DNA of 64,000 nucleotides. It comes from Saccharopolyspora gloriosae. Lineage in GTDB: Bacteria; Actinomycetota; Actinomycetes; Mycobacteriales; Pseudonocardiaceae. The stretch spans positions 1,365,501 to 1,429,500 of the forward strand of contig NZ_JACHIV010000001.1 of NCBI RefSeq assembly GCF_014203325.1. The letters run 5' to 3'. Shown in pieces: positions 1 to 9,062 of the stretch. Numbering within the stretch: position 1 is the stretch's first letter; the number at the start of each line of letters is the position of its first letter. The notes under the pieces are model-generated. The model was not told the origin of the DNA. It made no database searches and worked only from the letters and a program-made list of their open reading frames with translations. Position numbers and translations under genes: made by a program.

Positions 1-377
1 TCAACCTGATCACCGGCTTCTTCTTCCTGTCGGCGGTCGTCTACGGCTTGTGGTCGTACGAACCCGTGGGCACGACGGCACTGGTCCTGGTGGGCGGGTT
101 GTCGCTGCTGATCGGCAGCTACTTCCAGTTCGTCGCGCGGCGCATCGAGCCGCGTCCGGAGGACAACCCGGACGCCGAGATCAGCGACGGCGCGGGCGAG
201 CTGGGCTTCTTCAGCCCCGGCAGCTACTGGCCCGTCGGGCTGGCGGCGGCCGCCGCGTTCGCCGGTATCGCGCTGGCGTTCTTCCACGTGGTCATGATCG
301 TGATCGCGGTCGGCGTGCTGCTGATCACGGTCGCGGGCCTGGTGTTCGAGTACCACACCGGACCGAACCACGAGTGA
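1..377 (+). CDS. ctaF: cytochrome c oxidase subunit 4 (CtaF), 5' end missing
   Basis: The reading frame is open from base 3 and already coding at the window edge, so the N-terminus lies outside. The product is a small membrane protein with hydrophobic segments at the start and near the end, separated by an acidic stretch. The opening residues NLITGFFFL and the GSYFQF motif are typical of actinobacterial subunit IV of the aa3 oxidase, which works with the bc1 complex as a supercomplex. The partner genes ctaE and qcrCAB lie 6 kb downstream. A strong terminator follows the stop codon. Confidence 0.88.
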   Translation, partial: NLITGFFFLSAVVYGLWSYEPVGTTALVLVGGLSLLIGSYFQFVARRIEPRPEDNPDAEISDGAGELGFFSPGSYWPVGLAAAAAFAGIALAFFHVVMIVIAVGVLLITVAGLVFEYHTGPNHE

Positions 378-389
378 TCTTCAGTACCT

Positions 390-432
390 AGGTGAGCCCC
401 CGGACCACTGGTTCGGGGGCTCACCTATTTTT
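390..432 (+). terminator. Rho-independent terminator after ctaF
   Basis: A perfect 13-bp inverted repeat (390-402 with 414-426) encloses an 11-nt loop and is followed by ATTTTT. This is one of the few hairpins here with a real T-tail. It ends the ctaF transcript and insulates the peptidase gene. Confidence 0.9.
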
Positions 433-522
433 GGCTCCAATTGATTACTTTCAGTGGTGCCCGAGTGATCCCCTTCGCTAGTTTTCACTCGTCCGTGAGA
501 ACTCTGGGGAGAGGACTGGGGA

Positions 523-2109
523 ATGTCATCACGTACAGCTGCTTTAGCGCGCGGTACGGCGGTGCTCGCCGCCGTGCTGGTCGCGGGCTCGCTCGCGCCG
601 GCCGCACTCGCGGAACCGGAATCGCCCGCGCAGCCGCTGCGCACGAACGGCGCCGCCGCCCCGGTTCTCGACTGGAGTCCGTGTGCTGATGCGCCTGGTT
701 ATGAGTGCGCTACTGCTGAGGTGCCGTTGTCGTATCGGGATCCGTCGGGGCAGCGGATTCGGTTGGCGGTGGGGAAGTTGCCTGCGGTGGATCAGGAGCG
801 GAAGCTCGGGACGATCTTCTACAACCCTGGTGGTCCGGGCGGTAGCGGGCGGATCGCTCCGGCGTTGACTCCTGAGTTGCATGAGCGGTTCGACATCGTC
901 GGTTTCGATCCGCGTGGTGTCGGTGACAGCACCGGGTTGAGCTGCTTCACCGAGCCCGGTGACGGTTTCCACGAGGTGGGCTCCTTCCCGGTGACTCCCG
1001 AGCAGGAACGGGTCACGGTCGAGGACACCGCACGTGGAGTCGAGCAGTGCGCCCGGAACGCGGGGCCGCTGCTGCAGCACACCTCGACGGCGAACGTCGC
1101 TCGGGATCTCGACCTGCTGCGGCAGGCGGTGGGGGAGGACCGGCTGGACTACTACGGCATCTCCTACGGCAGTCACCTCGGCACCGTGTACGCGAACCTG
1201 TTCCCGGAACGGGTCGGCTCGGTCGCGATCGACGCGGTGCTCGACCCGATCGAGTGGACCACCGGATACCGCCCGGAAGAAGCGTTCGACCCGTTCAGCT
1301 TCCGGTTGGGCAGCTACGGCGGTGCCCAGCAGGCGCTGCGCACGTTCCTCGACGCGTGCGCCGCCGATGAGCGGTGCGCCTTCCGGGAACCGGGGACCGA
1401 CCTGCTCGGCAAGTACGACGCGCTGCTCGACCGGCTGCTGGCCCAGCCGGTCACGATCACCCAGCCCGACGGGTCTCCGCTGGAGATCACCTACCAGGCG
1501 GCCACGACCAGCACGTTGGGCGCGCTCTACGGCGCCTCGACCTCGCCCCGGCTCGCCGAGTTCCTGCAGCAGCTGCACGAGCTCTCGCTGCCCGGTGCCG
1601 CTGCCGCACCGGCGCCGGTCGTCTCGGTACCGCCTGCTCCGCAAGGCTGGGCGGGCGCCCTGCGAACTGAGCAGGGGCTCAGCGTGATGTGCAACGACAG
1701 CAGCAATCCGGGCAACCCGTGGGTGTGGTCGGACTACGCGCGGCGCGCCGACGAGGTCGGGCGCGGTTTCGGCTCGTACTGGACGTACCTGTCGCTGGGC
1801 TGCGCGAACTGGCCCGGCGGATCCGACGCGGACCGCTACACCGGGCCGTGGGATCGGGAGACCTCGGCTCCGGTGCTGGTCATCGGCAACCGGCAGGGTG
1901 ATCCGGCCACGCCGTACGACGACGCGCGGAAGGTGTCCGAGCTGCTCTCCGACGCGCGGCTGCTCACGCTCGACTCGTTCGGGCACGGCGCCCGCGGGGA
2001 GAGCGCCTGCATCGACGGGGCGTTGAACGCGTACTTCGCCGACGGCGCGCTGCCCGCCGAGGGCACGATCTGCCAGCCGGACCGGGGCCCCTTCGACCCG
2101 GTGCCCTGA
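523..2109 (+). CDS. secreted alpha/beta hydrolase, tripeptidyl-aminopeptidase family (S33), copy 1
   Basis: The 528-residue product has an N-terminal signal peptide of about 30 residues (Ala-rich core ending ALA) and an alpha/beta hydrolase fold. The oxyanion loop reads NPGGPGGSG near residue 101; the nucleophile elbow GISYG puts the serine near 214; Asp (QGDPATP) and His (FGHGARG) follow late in the chain. A C-terminal TAP-like domain is present. The family releases N-terminal tripeptides from exported proteins or peptides in Streptomyces and relatives. The ATG at 523 is preceded by a GGAGAGGACTGGGG-type ribosome site. It is closely duplicated at 2682-4268 with tracts of near-identical DNA, which suggests recent conversion. 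Confidence 0.88.
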   Translation: MSSRTAALARGTAVLAAVLVAGSLAPAALAEPESPAQPLRTNGAAAPVLDWSPCADAPGYECATAEVPLSYRDPSGQRIRLAVGKLPAVDQERKLGTIFYNPGGPGGSGRIAPALTPELHERFDIVGFDPRGVGDSTGLSCFTEPGDGFHEVGSFPVTPEQERVTVEDTARGVEQCARNAGPLLQHTSTANVARDLDLLRQAVGEDRLDYYGISYGSHLGTVYANLFPERVGSVAIDAVLDPIEWTTGYRPEEAFDPFSFRLGSYGGAQQALRTFLDACAADERCAFREPGTDLLGKYDALLDRLLAQPVTITQPDGSPLEITYQAATTSTLGALYGASTSPRLAEFLQQLHELSLPGAAAAPAPVVSVPPAPQGWAGALRTEQGLSVMCNDSSNPGNPWVWSDYARRADEVGRGFGSYWTYLSLGCANWPGGSDADRYTGPWDRETSAPVLVIGNRQGDPATPYDDARKVSELLSDARLLTLDSFGHGARGESACIDGALNAYFADGALPAEGTICQPDRGPFDPVP

Positions 2110-2129
2110 CCAGCCCGGACGTGATGCGG

Positions 2130-2162
2130 CGGCCCGCTCGACCCGACCGGTCGGGCGGGCCG
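2130..2162 (+). terminator. terminator hairpin after peptidase copy 1
   Basis: An 11-bp inverted repeat with one G-T pair (2130-2140 with 2152-2162) and an 11-nt loop lies 20 nt after the stop codon. There is no T-run, as is common in high-GC actinomycetes. Confidence 0.6.
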
Positions 2163-2255
2163 TGCGGTCGCGGTGCGTTGGCGGGAAGCACCTGTTCCGA
2201 GGAGCTTAGGATTCGAGGGCCGGAGCAACGCAGTCCCGCAGCCAGGAGGCTCTTC

Positions 2256-2534
2256 GTGATCACCGCGATCGTGCTCATCCAGACCGTCGCCGACCGACTC
2301 ACCGAGGCGGCGCAGGAGGTCGCCGACATCGACGGCGTCGCCGAGGTCTACTCGTGCGCGGGCGACGTCGACCTGATCGCGATCCTGCGGGTCACGAACC
2401 ACGAGGACATCGCGGATATCGTCCCGGGCCGGATCAACAAGGTCGCCGGGGTGCTCGACACCGACACCCACATCGCGTTCCGCTCGTACTCCAGCCAGGA
2501 CACCGAGGCCACCTTCTCCCTCGGCCTGGAATGA
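2256..2534 (+). CDS. stand-alone Lrp/AsnC ligand-binding (RAM) domain protein
   Basis: This 92-residue protein matches the C-terminal effector/oligomerisation domain of Lrp/AsnC regulators (pattern ITAIVLIQT...EVYSCAGDVDLIAIL...I) and has no helix-turn-helix. Such single-domain proteins are thought to bind amino acids or to modulate full-length Lrp proteins. The GTG at 2256 is chosen because a CAGGAGG ribosome site sits just upstream; the open frame extends further upstream, but without Lrp-like sequence. It lies between two duplicated peptidases, so a link to peptide-derived amino acids is possible but only inferred. Confidence 0.8.
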   Translation: MITAIVLIQTVADRLTEAAQEVADIDGVAEVYSCAGDVDLIAILRVTNHEDIADIVPGRINKVAGVLDTDTHIAFRSYSSQDTEATFSLGLE

Positions 2535-2681
2535 GGCCGTCCGGCGTTCGGGTGATCCCCTCCGGGTGAACCTGCGCGGAGCCCGCCGGTTTTCCGCCGC
2601 GTACCCCTGATTCCAGGGACGGCGCGCTGATCCCCTGCCCTACCTTCCGGCCGACGGATACCACGGGGGATTGGCCGGGAC

Positions 2682-4268
2682 ATGTCATCACGCATCGCCG
2701 TTGCACCGCGCGGAACGATCGCGCTCGTCGCAGCGCTGCTCGCGGGTTCGCTGCTGCCGTTCGCCGCCGGGCGGTCCGAAGCCGAGCAGAGCAGCGGAAC
2801 CCTGCGCACCGGTGGCGCGGACGTCCCGGTGCTGAACTGGAGTCCGTGTGCTGATGCGCCTGGTTATGAGTGCGCTACTGCTGAGGTGCCGTTGTCGTAT
2901 CGGGATCCGTCGGGGCAGCGGATTCGGTTGGCGGTGGGGAAGTTGCCTGCGGTGGATCAGGAGCGGAAGCTCGGGACGATCTTCTACAACCCTGGTGGTC
3001 CGGGCGGTAGCGGGCGGATCGCTCCGGCGTTGACTCCTGAGCTGCATGAGCGGTTCGACATCGTCGGTTTCGATCCGCGTGGTGTCGGTGACAGCACCGG
3101 GTTGAGCTGCTTCACCGACCCCGCCGACGGCTTCCAGCACGAGCACACCTTCCCGGTCACCCCGGAGCAGGAACGGGTTCAGGTCACCGACACCGCGCGC
3201 GCGGTCGAGCAGTGCGGGCGCAACGCGGGGCCGTTGGCGGGGCACACCTCGACGGCGAACGTCGCTCGGGATCTCGACCTGCTGCGGCAGGCGGTGGGGG
3301 AGGACCGGCTGGACTACTACGGCATCTCCTACGGCAGCCACTTGGGCACGACGTACGCGAACCTGTTCCCGGAACGGGTCGGCTCGGTCGCGATCGACGC
3401 GGTGCTCGACCCGATCGAGTGGACCACCGGATACCGCCCGGAAGAAGCGTTCCAGCCGTTCAGCTACCGGTTGGGCGCCGAGGAGGGCGCTCAACGGGCG
3501 CTGCGCACGTTCCTCGGCGCGTGCGCGGCGGATGAGCGCTGCGCCTTCCGGGAACCCGGCACCGATCTGCTCGGCAAGTACGACGCCTTGCTCGACCGGG
3601 TGCTCGCGCGGCCGGTCAGCGCCACCGCGCCCGACGGGACTCCGCTGGAGATCACCTACCAGGTCGCGGTGCGCGGCACCCTGAGCGCGCTGCACACCGC
3701 CGGGTCCGCCGCGGACCTCGGCGAGTTCCTGCAGGTGCTGCACGCGCGATCGCTGCCCGGCGTCGAGCCCGGACCACCGCCCGTCGTCGAGGTGCCCGAA
3801 CCGCCCAAACGACCGGGTCGCAAACCGGAGCAGGGGCTCAGCGTGATGTGCAACGACAGCAGCAATCCCGGTGACCCGTGGGTGTGGTCGGACTACGCGA
3901 GGCGGGCAGACGAGGCCGGGCGCGGCTTCGGCGCCTACTCGACGTACCTGTCGCTGGGATGCGCCACCTGGCCCGGCGGTTCGGATCCGGACCGCTACAC
4001 GGGCCCGTGGGACCGGGAGACGGCCGGGCCGGTGCTGGTCATCGGCAACCGGCAGGGTGATCCGTCCACGCCGTACGACGACGCGCAGAAGGTGTCGGAG
4101 CTGCTGTCCGACGCGCGGCTGCTCACGCTCGACTCGTTCGGGCACGGCGCCCGAGGGAAGAGCGCCTGCATCGACGCCGCGCTGACCGCCTACTTCGGTT
4201 CCGGGGCGTTGCCCGCCGAGGGCGCCGTCTGCCGGCCGGACCGAGCCCCGTTCGACCCGGCGCCGTGA
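2682..4268 (+). CDS. secreted alpha/beta hydrolase, tripeptidyl-aminopeptidase family (S33), copy 2
   Basis: The 528-residue paralogue of the upstream peptidase has the same length and register (constant 2165-nt offset over the shared tracts). It shares the oxyanion loop NPGGPGGSG, the GISYG nucleophile elbow, the late Asp and His, and a signal peptide ending near AAG/RSEA. The region between the catalytic serine and the Asp differs most, especially the Pro-rich insertion around residues 365-385, which hints at different substrate selection. The gene ends only 15 nt from the convergent trpD. Codons in the shared early tract often end in T, unlike the rest of the gene. Confidence 0.88.
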   Translation: MSSRIAVAPRGTIALVAALLAGSLLPFAAGRSEAEQSSGTLRTGGADVPVLNWSPCADAPGYECATAEVPLSYRDPSGQRIRLAVGKLPAVDQERKLGTIFYNPGGPGGSGRIAPALTPELHERFDIVGFDPRGVGDSTGLSCFTDPADGFQHEHTFPVTPEQERVQVTDTARAVEQCGRNAGPLAGHTSTANVARDLDLLRQAVGEDRLDYYGISYGSHLGTTYANLFPERVGSVAIDAVLDPIEWTTGYRPEEAFQPFSYRLGAEEGAQRALRTFLGACAADERCAFREPGTDLLGKYDALLDRVLARPVSATAPDGTPLEITYQVAVRGTLSALHTAGSAADLGEFLQVLHARSLPGVEPGPPPVVEVPEPPKRPGRKPEQGLSVMCNDSSNPGDPWVWSDYARRADEAGRGFGAYSTYLSLGCATWPGGSDPDRYTGPWDRETAGPVLVIGNRQGDPSTPYDDAQKVSELLSDARLLTLDSFGHGARGKSACIDAALTAYFGSGALPAEGAVCRPDRAPFDPAP

Positions 4269-4283
4269 CCGGTCACCGCGGAG

Positions 4284-5324
4284 CTACCGCTGCCAGCGGA
4301 ACGCGGCCCAGCGGGACAGCAGGTCCGCGGCGGCACCGGAGTCGAGCGCCTGCGCGGCCTTGTCCAGCCCGGTGCGCAACTGCGCGGTCAGGTCCGAGCC
4401 GATGCCGTCGTAGGCGGCGAGGGCACCTGCGGTGTTGAGCACCACGGCATCCCGCACCGGGCCCCGCTCACCCGCCAGCAGCGTGCGCACCACCTCGGCG
4501 TTCACCTCGGCATCGCCGCCCTGCAGGGCTTCCGCGGTGGTGCGGGGGATGCCGAGGTCCTCCGGAACGATGCACTCCTGGCGGACCTGCCCGTCACCGA
4601 CGACCCAGGCCGTGGTGGTCGAGGTCGTGGTGATCTCGTCCATGCCGTCGTCGCCGGCCACCAGCAGCACCGAGTTGCCGCGCGCCGCGAACACCTCCGC
4701 CATCACCGGGGCCATCCGCTTGTCCGCGCAGCCGATCAGGCCGCTGCTCGGGCGCGCCGGGTTCGTCAGCGGGCCCAGGAGGTTGAACGCGGTGGGGATG
4801 CCGATCTCCCGGCGCGGTCCGGCGGCGAACTTCATCGCCGGGTGGAACACCGGTGCGAAGCAGAACCCGATGCCGACCTCGTCGACGCACGCCCGCACGC
4901 CTTCCGGCGGCAGGTCGATCGTGACGCCCAGCGTCTCCAGCACGTCCGCGGTCCCGCACTTGGACGAGGCCGCCCGGTTGCCGTGCTTGACGACGGTCGC
5001 GCCGCAGGCGGCGAGCACGATCGCGGTCATCGTGGAGATGTTCACGCTGCCCGACCGGTCACCGCCGGTGCCGACGACGTCGACCGCCCGGCGGCCGACG
5101 TCCAGCGGCAGCGAGTGGGTGAGCATCGTGTCGGCCATGCCGCGCACCTCGGCCGCGGTCTCGCCCTTCGCGCGCAGCGCCACGACGAACGCGGCGACGC
5201 GCGCCGGAGTGGCCGCGCCGGTCATCACCAGGTCCATCGCCCAGGCGGTGTCGCTCGCGGACAGGTCGTTGCCCGCGACGAGGTGCCCTAGGAGTTTCGG
5301 CCAGGTGCCCGACATGGTGCCCAC
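4284..5324 (-). CDS. trpD: anthranilate phosphoribosyltransferase
   Basis: The enzyme transfers phosphoribosyl from PRPP to anthranilate, the second step of tryptophan synthesis. The 346-residue length fits the family. The PRPP-binding glycine loop appears as VDVVGTGGDRSGSVNIST near residue 82, followed by KHGNRAASSKCGTAD and the GPLTNPARP motif. The GTG start at 5324 has a GGAGAAC site upstream; the ATG at 5315 is an alternative. It is isolated from other trp genes, as in mycobacteria, where it also sits beside the ctaE-qcr operon. Confidence 0.95.
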   Translation of the reverse strand: MGTMSGTWPKLLGHLVAGNDLSASDTAWAMDLVMTGAATPARVAAFVVALRAKGETAAEVRGMADTMLTHSLPLDVGRRAVDVVGTGGDRSGSVNISTMTAIVLAACGATVVKHGNRAASSKCGTADVLETLGVTIDLPPEGVRACVDEVGIGFCFAPVFHPAMKFAAGPRREIGIPTAFNLLGPLTNPARPSSGLIGCADKRMAPVMAEVFAARGNSVLLVAGDDGMDEITTTSTTTAWVVGDGQVRQECIVPEDLGIPRTTAEALQGGDAEVNAEVVRTLLAGERGPVRDAVVLNTAGALAAYDGIGSDLTAQLRTGLDKAAQALDSGAAADLLSRWAAFRWQR

Positions 5325-5342
5325 GATTGTTCTCCGGGTGGT

Positions 5343-5753
5343 TCAGGCCCGCACCGCGGATGGCACTGCGGTGCGGAGCAGTTCTGCGACGGTTTCAGCG
5401 GACGACAGCGGGTCCAGCGGGTGCACGAGCACCGCGTCGGCCTGCGACCAGGTCGCCAGCCACCGGTCGTCGCGGCGGCGCACGGTGAGCACGATCGGCG
5501 GGCAGTTCGAGATCTCGTTCTTCAACTGCCGCGAGACGCCCATGCCGCCGGTGGGCTGGGCCTCGCCGTCGAGCACCACCAGGTCGGCGTGGCCAGCGTC
5601 GAGTTCGCTGAGCACGTCCGCGACGTTGCCCGCCTCGACGTAGGTCACCCTGGCCAGGTCCGGTGAAGGCCGCCTGCCGATCGCGTTGATGATCGATTCG
5701 CGAACTTCGGGCCGGTGGCTGAACACCAGGATCGTGGTCGTCGATGTGCTCAT
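5343..5753 (-). CDS. degenerate response-regulator receiver domain protein
   Basis: The 136-residue protein has the alternating beta/alpha pattern of a CheY-like receiver without an output domain. Asp62 (VVLDGEA) is at the usual phosphorylation position and Thr90 at the switch position. The acidic pair near the N-terminus is replaced by SHRPE, and the conserved Lys before Pro is His111. These losses make ordinary phosphotransfer doubtful, so a pseudo-receiver that binds a partner is more likely. It lies just upstream of trpD on the same strand (18-nt gap), so the two are probably co-transcribed. No cognate kinase is in the window. Confidence 0.7.
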   Translation of the reverse strand: MSTSTTTILVFSHRPEVRESIINAIGRRPSPDLARVTYVEAGNVADVLSELDAGHADLVVLDGEAQPTGGMGVSRQLKNEISNCPPIVLTVRRRDDRWLATWSQADAVLVHPLDPLSSAETVAELLRTAVPSAVRA

Positions 5754-5902
5754 CAGCTGCTCCTCGCTGGCTAGGCGGTCGGCTCACGGCGTTGTGGTGA
5801 CTCGGCCCGACGACGAGAGGGTGCCCTCGATGACGGTGATCTCCGGATGCTAGCGGCTGAACAGGCGTGAGCAGTAGCCGCCACGGATCAGCGCCCCGGT
5901 GA

Positions 5903-6355
5903 TCAGCCCGGACCGCTCTGCAGCGCGACCCAGCCGACGGCCCTGCCGTGCAGCCGCTGCGCGAGTCCGGCCATCCGGGAGCTCTCCTGTGAGCAATGCA
6001 ACGCGTCGAGTTTCTGCACACGCTCCGCGAACAGCGCCTGCTCACCGGCGGCGGGCTCCGCGCCGAACGGGACGGAGCCGTCGCCCGGATCGGGGCGCAG
6101 CCGCCAGTCGTCCTGTTCGAGCAGCTCAGCGGCCCTGCTGATCGATTCCGCCGGGAGCAGCAGGTGGTGGCGCAGCACCGCGGCGTCCTCCGGAGCCCAC
6201 TGCGGCGAGCGCGCGAGCACGGCCGAGGCGGCCTCGGTCTCGTCGAACGCGCTGACCACCACGATCAACGCCGGATCGTTCCAGTCGGGTGCCGTGGGCC
6301 CCTGCCGGCCACGCCTTAACCCCAGATGGGACAAAAAACGGCGAAAATTAATCAC
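5903..6355 (-). CDS. hypothetical protein, 150 aa
   Basis: I do not recognise a named family. The 150-residue product has no signal peptide or membrane segment. A basic N-terminal segment (FRRFLSHLGLRRGR) precedes a mixed alpha/beta region with paired DDWRLRP and helical stretches. It starts with GTG at 6355, divergent from ctaE 85 nt away, and reads toward the receiver gene. Its codon use fits coding DNA and the opposite-strand frames look like shadows. A regulatory or assembly role beside the respiratory operon is only a guess. Confidence 0.6.
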   Translation of the reverse strand: MINFRRFLSHLGLRRGRQGPTAPDWNDPALIVVVSAFDETEAASAVLARSPQWAPEDAAVLRHHLLLPAESISRAAELLEQDDWRLRPDPGDGSVPFGAEPAAGEQALFAERVQKLDALHCSQESSRMAGLAQRLHGRAVGWVALQSGPG

Positions 6356-6440
6356 AACGAGTTACCTCCAGGTCGCGATCTGATCACTGAAGCGCCACGC
6401 CCGGGACCCGAGGGCGCAGGGGGAAAACGCACGGGACATA

Positions 6441-7052
6441 ATGCGTCGCGTGACAACGGCAGCGCCCTCAATCAGTCAACGCGTGCACTCGCTGAACCGC
6501 CCGAACATGGTCAGCGTCGGCACCATCGTTTGGTTGGCCAGCGAGCTGATGTTCTTCGCTGGACTCTTCGCCATGTTCTTCACGGTGAAGGCGCAGAACG
6601 AGGGTGCGTGGCCACCGCCGCCCAGCGAGCTGAACATCGCCTACGCACTCCCGTTCACGGTGATCCTGGTGGCGTCCTCGTTCACCTGCCAGTGGGGTGT
6701 GTTCGCGGCCGAGCGCGGCGACGTGTTCGGCCTCCGCCGCTGGTACGTGGTGACCCTGATCATGGGCACGATCTTCGTGCTGGGTCAGGCAGGCGAGTAC
6801 TACACGCTGGTCGCCGCGCACCACACCACGATCGCCTCGTCGGCGTTCGGCACGGTGTTCTTCATGACGACCGGCTTCCACGGCCTGCACGTCATCGGCG
6901 GACTCATCGCCTTCGTGTTCCTGCTCATCCGCACCAAGCTGAGCAAGTTCACCCCGGCGCAGGCCATCGCAGCGATCGTCGTGTCCTACTACTGGCACTT
7001 CGTCGACATCGTGTGGATCGGTCTGTTCGCCGTGATCTACCTCGTTCCGTGA
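6441..7052 (+). CDS. ctaE: cytochrome c oxidase subunit 3
   Basis: The 203-residue membrane protein has five predicted helices. The signatures [17 protein letters not shown] near residue 31 and [13 protein letters not shown] near 148 are those of heme-copper oxidase subunit III. It supports proton uptake by the aa3 oxidase. It is the first gene of the ctaE-qcrC-qcrA-qcrB operon, with a 64-nt gap to qcrC. The ATG at 6441 is used here; a GTG at 6450 is possible. Confidence 0.95.
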   Translation: MRRVTTAAPSISQRVHSLNRPNMVSVGTIVWLASELMFFAGLFAMFFTVKAQNEGAWPPPPSELNIAYALPFTVILVASSFTCQWGVFAAERGDVFGLRRWYVVTLIMGTIFVLGQAGEYYTLVAAHHTTIASSAFGTVFFMTTGFHGLHVIGGLIAFVFLLIRTKLSKFTPAQAIAAIVVSYYWHFVDIVWIGLFAVIYLVP

Positions 7053-7116
7053 TCCACCGGCCTCACCAGGGCCGCCACGAAACACCCCGAACCTGACAGC
7101 AAGGGTTGCCGCACTC

Positions 7117-7920
7117 ATGACCACCATCAAGAAACGGAACCGCGCGGGATCCAAGTTCCGGCGCAGGCTCTCCGGTGTCCTCGCGCTCGGGATCGCCTTG
7201 GTCGGCGCGGGCGGGCTGTACACCGTCCTGACCCCCGAGCCGCAGACCGCGCACGCCGCGGCGGACCCGGCGCTGGTCAGGCAGGGCGAGCAGCTCTACA
7301 ACAACGCGTGCATCAGCTGCCACGGCGCGAACCTGGGCGGTGTGAAGGACCGCGGGCCGAGCCTGGTCGGTGTCGGCGAGGCCGCCGTGCACTTCCAGGT
7401 CTCCTCCGGCCGCATGCCGATGGTCCGCCAGGAAGCCCAGGCGATCCGCAAGCCCGCGAAGTTCTCCCCCGAGGAGATCGACGCGATGTCCGCGTACGTG
7501 CAGACCTACGGCGGCGGCCCGGTGTCCCCGGACACCACCGGCGCGGCGGCGACGGGCGACTCGGCGCGCGGCGGCGAGCTGTTCCGCCTCAACTGCGCCT
7601 CCTGCCACAACTTCACCGGCCGCGGCATCGCGATGTCGTCCGGCAAGTTCGCGCCGAACCTGGACCCGGCCAGCGAGCAGCAGATCTACGAGGCGATGCT
7701 CACCGGCCCGCAGAACATGCCGAAGTTCTCCGACCGGCAGCTCACGCCGGAGGAGAAGAAGGACATCATCGCGTACGTCAAGTCCGTGACGGACAACAAC
7801 AACAACCCCGGCGGTAGCTCCGTCGGCGGCTTCGGCCCCGCTTCGGAGAGCGTCATCGCCTGGGTCGTCGGACTCGGCGCGCTGATCGGCGTCACCCTGT
7901 GGATCGGAGCCAGGGCATGA
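7117..7920 (+). CDS. qcrC: cytochrome bc1 complex diheme cytochrome c subunit
   Basis: The 267-residue exported protein has an N-terminal signal/anchor and a C-terminal membrane helix near 245-265. Two c-type heme sites, CISCH at 65-69 and CASCH at 159-163, each have a later Met as likely axial ligand. Actinobacteria lack a soluble cytochrome c, and this diheme subunit passes electrons directly from the Rieske protein to the aa3 oxidase. The stop codon overlaps the qcrA start by ATGA. Confidence 0.96.
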   Translation: MTTIKKRNRAGSKFRRRLSGVLALGIALVGAGGLYTVLTPEPQTAHAAADPALVRQGEQLYNNACISCHGANLGGVKDRGPSLVGVGEAAVHFQVSSGRMPMVRQEAQAIRKPAKFSPEEIDAMSAYVQTYGGGPVSPDTTGAAATGDSARGGELFRLNCASCHNFTGRGIAMSSGKFAPNLDPASEQQIYEAMLTGPQNMPKFSDRQLTPEEKKDIIAYVKSVTDNNNNPGGSSVGGFGPASESVIAWVVGLGALIGVTLWIGARA

Positions 7921-9062
7921 GTGCAGAAGGCGGGCAGGCAAGCCCCAAGCGCGATTACACCGAGGCCGAACTGGCCGAGATGAGCCGCGACGAGAAGATG
8001 CGGCTGGGCTTGGCCCTCGACGACGTCGAGCTCGTCCACTACCAGGACCCGTTCCCGGTGGAGAACACCCGCGCGGAGCGCCGCGCCGAGCGGGCGGTCG
8101 CCGCCTGGTTCGTGCTCGCCGGCCTCTCCGCGATCGCGTTCATCGCGGTGTTCATCTTCTGGCCGTGGGCCTACGTCTCCCCGCAAGAGGGCGGCCAGGC
8201 GTACTTCCTCTACAACCTCTACACCCCGCTGATCGGGCTGTTCCTGGGGCTGTCGGTCGTCGCGCTGGGCGTGGGCGTGGTGCTCTACACCAAGAACCTC
8301 ATCCCGCACGAGGTCGCGATCCAGCAGCGCCACGACGGGCACGGATCCGACGAGGTCGACAAGCAGACGGTCACCGCGATCCTCGCCGACACCGGTGTGC
8401 GCAGCGGTTTCGCCCGGCGCTCCATGATCCGCCGCACGCTCGGCTTCGGCGGGGCGGCGCTGGGCCTGGGCACCGGCGTGATCGCCATCGGCGGCTTCAT
8501 CCGCGACCCGTGGGCCACCGAGGGACCCGACTCCCTCAAGCACACCGCGTGGATGAAGGAGAACGACGAGAAGGTCTACCTGCGGCGCGACACCGGCGAC
8601 CCGCACGACGTGTCGCTGCTGCGCCCGGAGGACATCGACGCCGGTGGCTTCGAGACCGTCTTCCCGTTCCGCGAGTCCGACCGCGAGGACGAGCACAAGC
8701 TCGCCTCGGTGCTGCGCCGCAGCGACGCCCCGGTGATGTTGATCCGGCTCCGGCCGGGCAGCTCCCCGGTCAAGCGCAAGGGCCAGGAGAACTTCAACTA
8801 CGGCGACTACTACGCTTACTCGAAGGTGTGCACCCACGTGGGCTGCCCGACCTCGCTGTTCGAGCAGCAGACCGGCCGCCTGCTCTGCCCCTGCCACCAG
8901 TCGCAGTTCGACGTGGTCAACACTTACGCCAAGCCGGTGTTCGGTCCGGCCACTCGTTCCCTGCCGCAACTACCGATCACGGTGGACGAAGAGGGATATT
9001 TCGTGGCCAAGCACGACTTCATCGAGCCGGTCGGCCCAGCGTACTGGGAGCGCAACTCATGA
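7917..9062 (+). CDS. qcrA: cytochrome bc1 complex Rieske iron-sulfur subunit
   Basis: The 381-residue protein begins with an acidic cytoplasmic segment followed by three membrane helices (about residues 62-160), the actinobacterial arrangement, then a periplasm-facing Rieske domain. The 2Fe-2S ligands are in CTHVGC near residue 305 and CPCHQS near 328. The ATG at 7917 overlaps the qcrC stop as ATGA and is preferred to the upstream in-frame start. The end overlaps qcrB in the same way, pointing to translational coupling through the complex. Confidence 0.95.
   Translation: MSAEGGQASPKRDYTEAELAEMSRDEKMRLGLALDDVELVHYQDPFPVENTRAERRAERAVAAWFVLAGLSAIAFIAVFIFWPWAYVSPQEGGQAYFLYNLYTPLIGLFLGLSVVALGVGVVLYTKNLIPHEVAIQQRHDGHGSDEVDKQTVTAILADTGVRSGFARRSMIRRTLGFGGAALGLGTGVIAIGGFIRDPWATEGPDSLKHTAWMKENDEKVYLRRDTGDPHDVSLLRPEDIDAGGFETVFPFRESDREDEHKLASVLRRSDAPVMLIRLRPGSSPVKRKGQENFNYGDYYAYSKVCTHVGCPTSLFEQQTGRLLCPCHQSQFDVVNTYAKPVFGPATRSLPQLPITVDEEGYFVAKHDFIEPVGPAYWERNS

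Noticed and set aside
544-1986. Long minus-strand frames opposite both peptidases (also 2688-4145)
   Set aside because: They are mirror frames of the duplicated peptidases; their similarity only reflects the DNA duplication.
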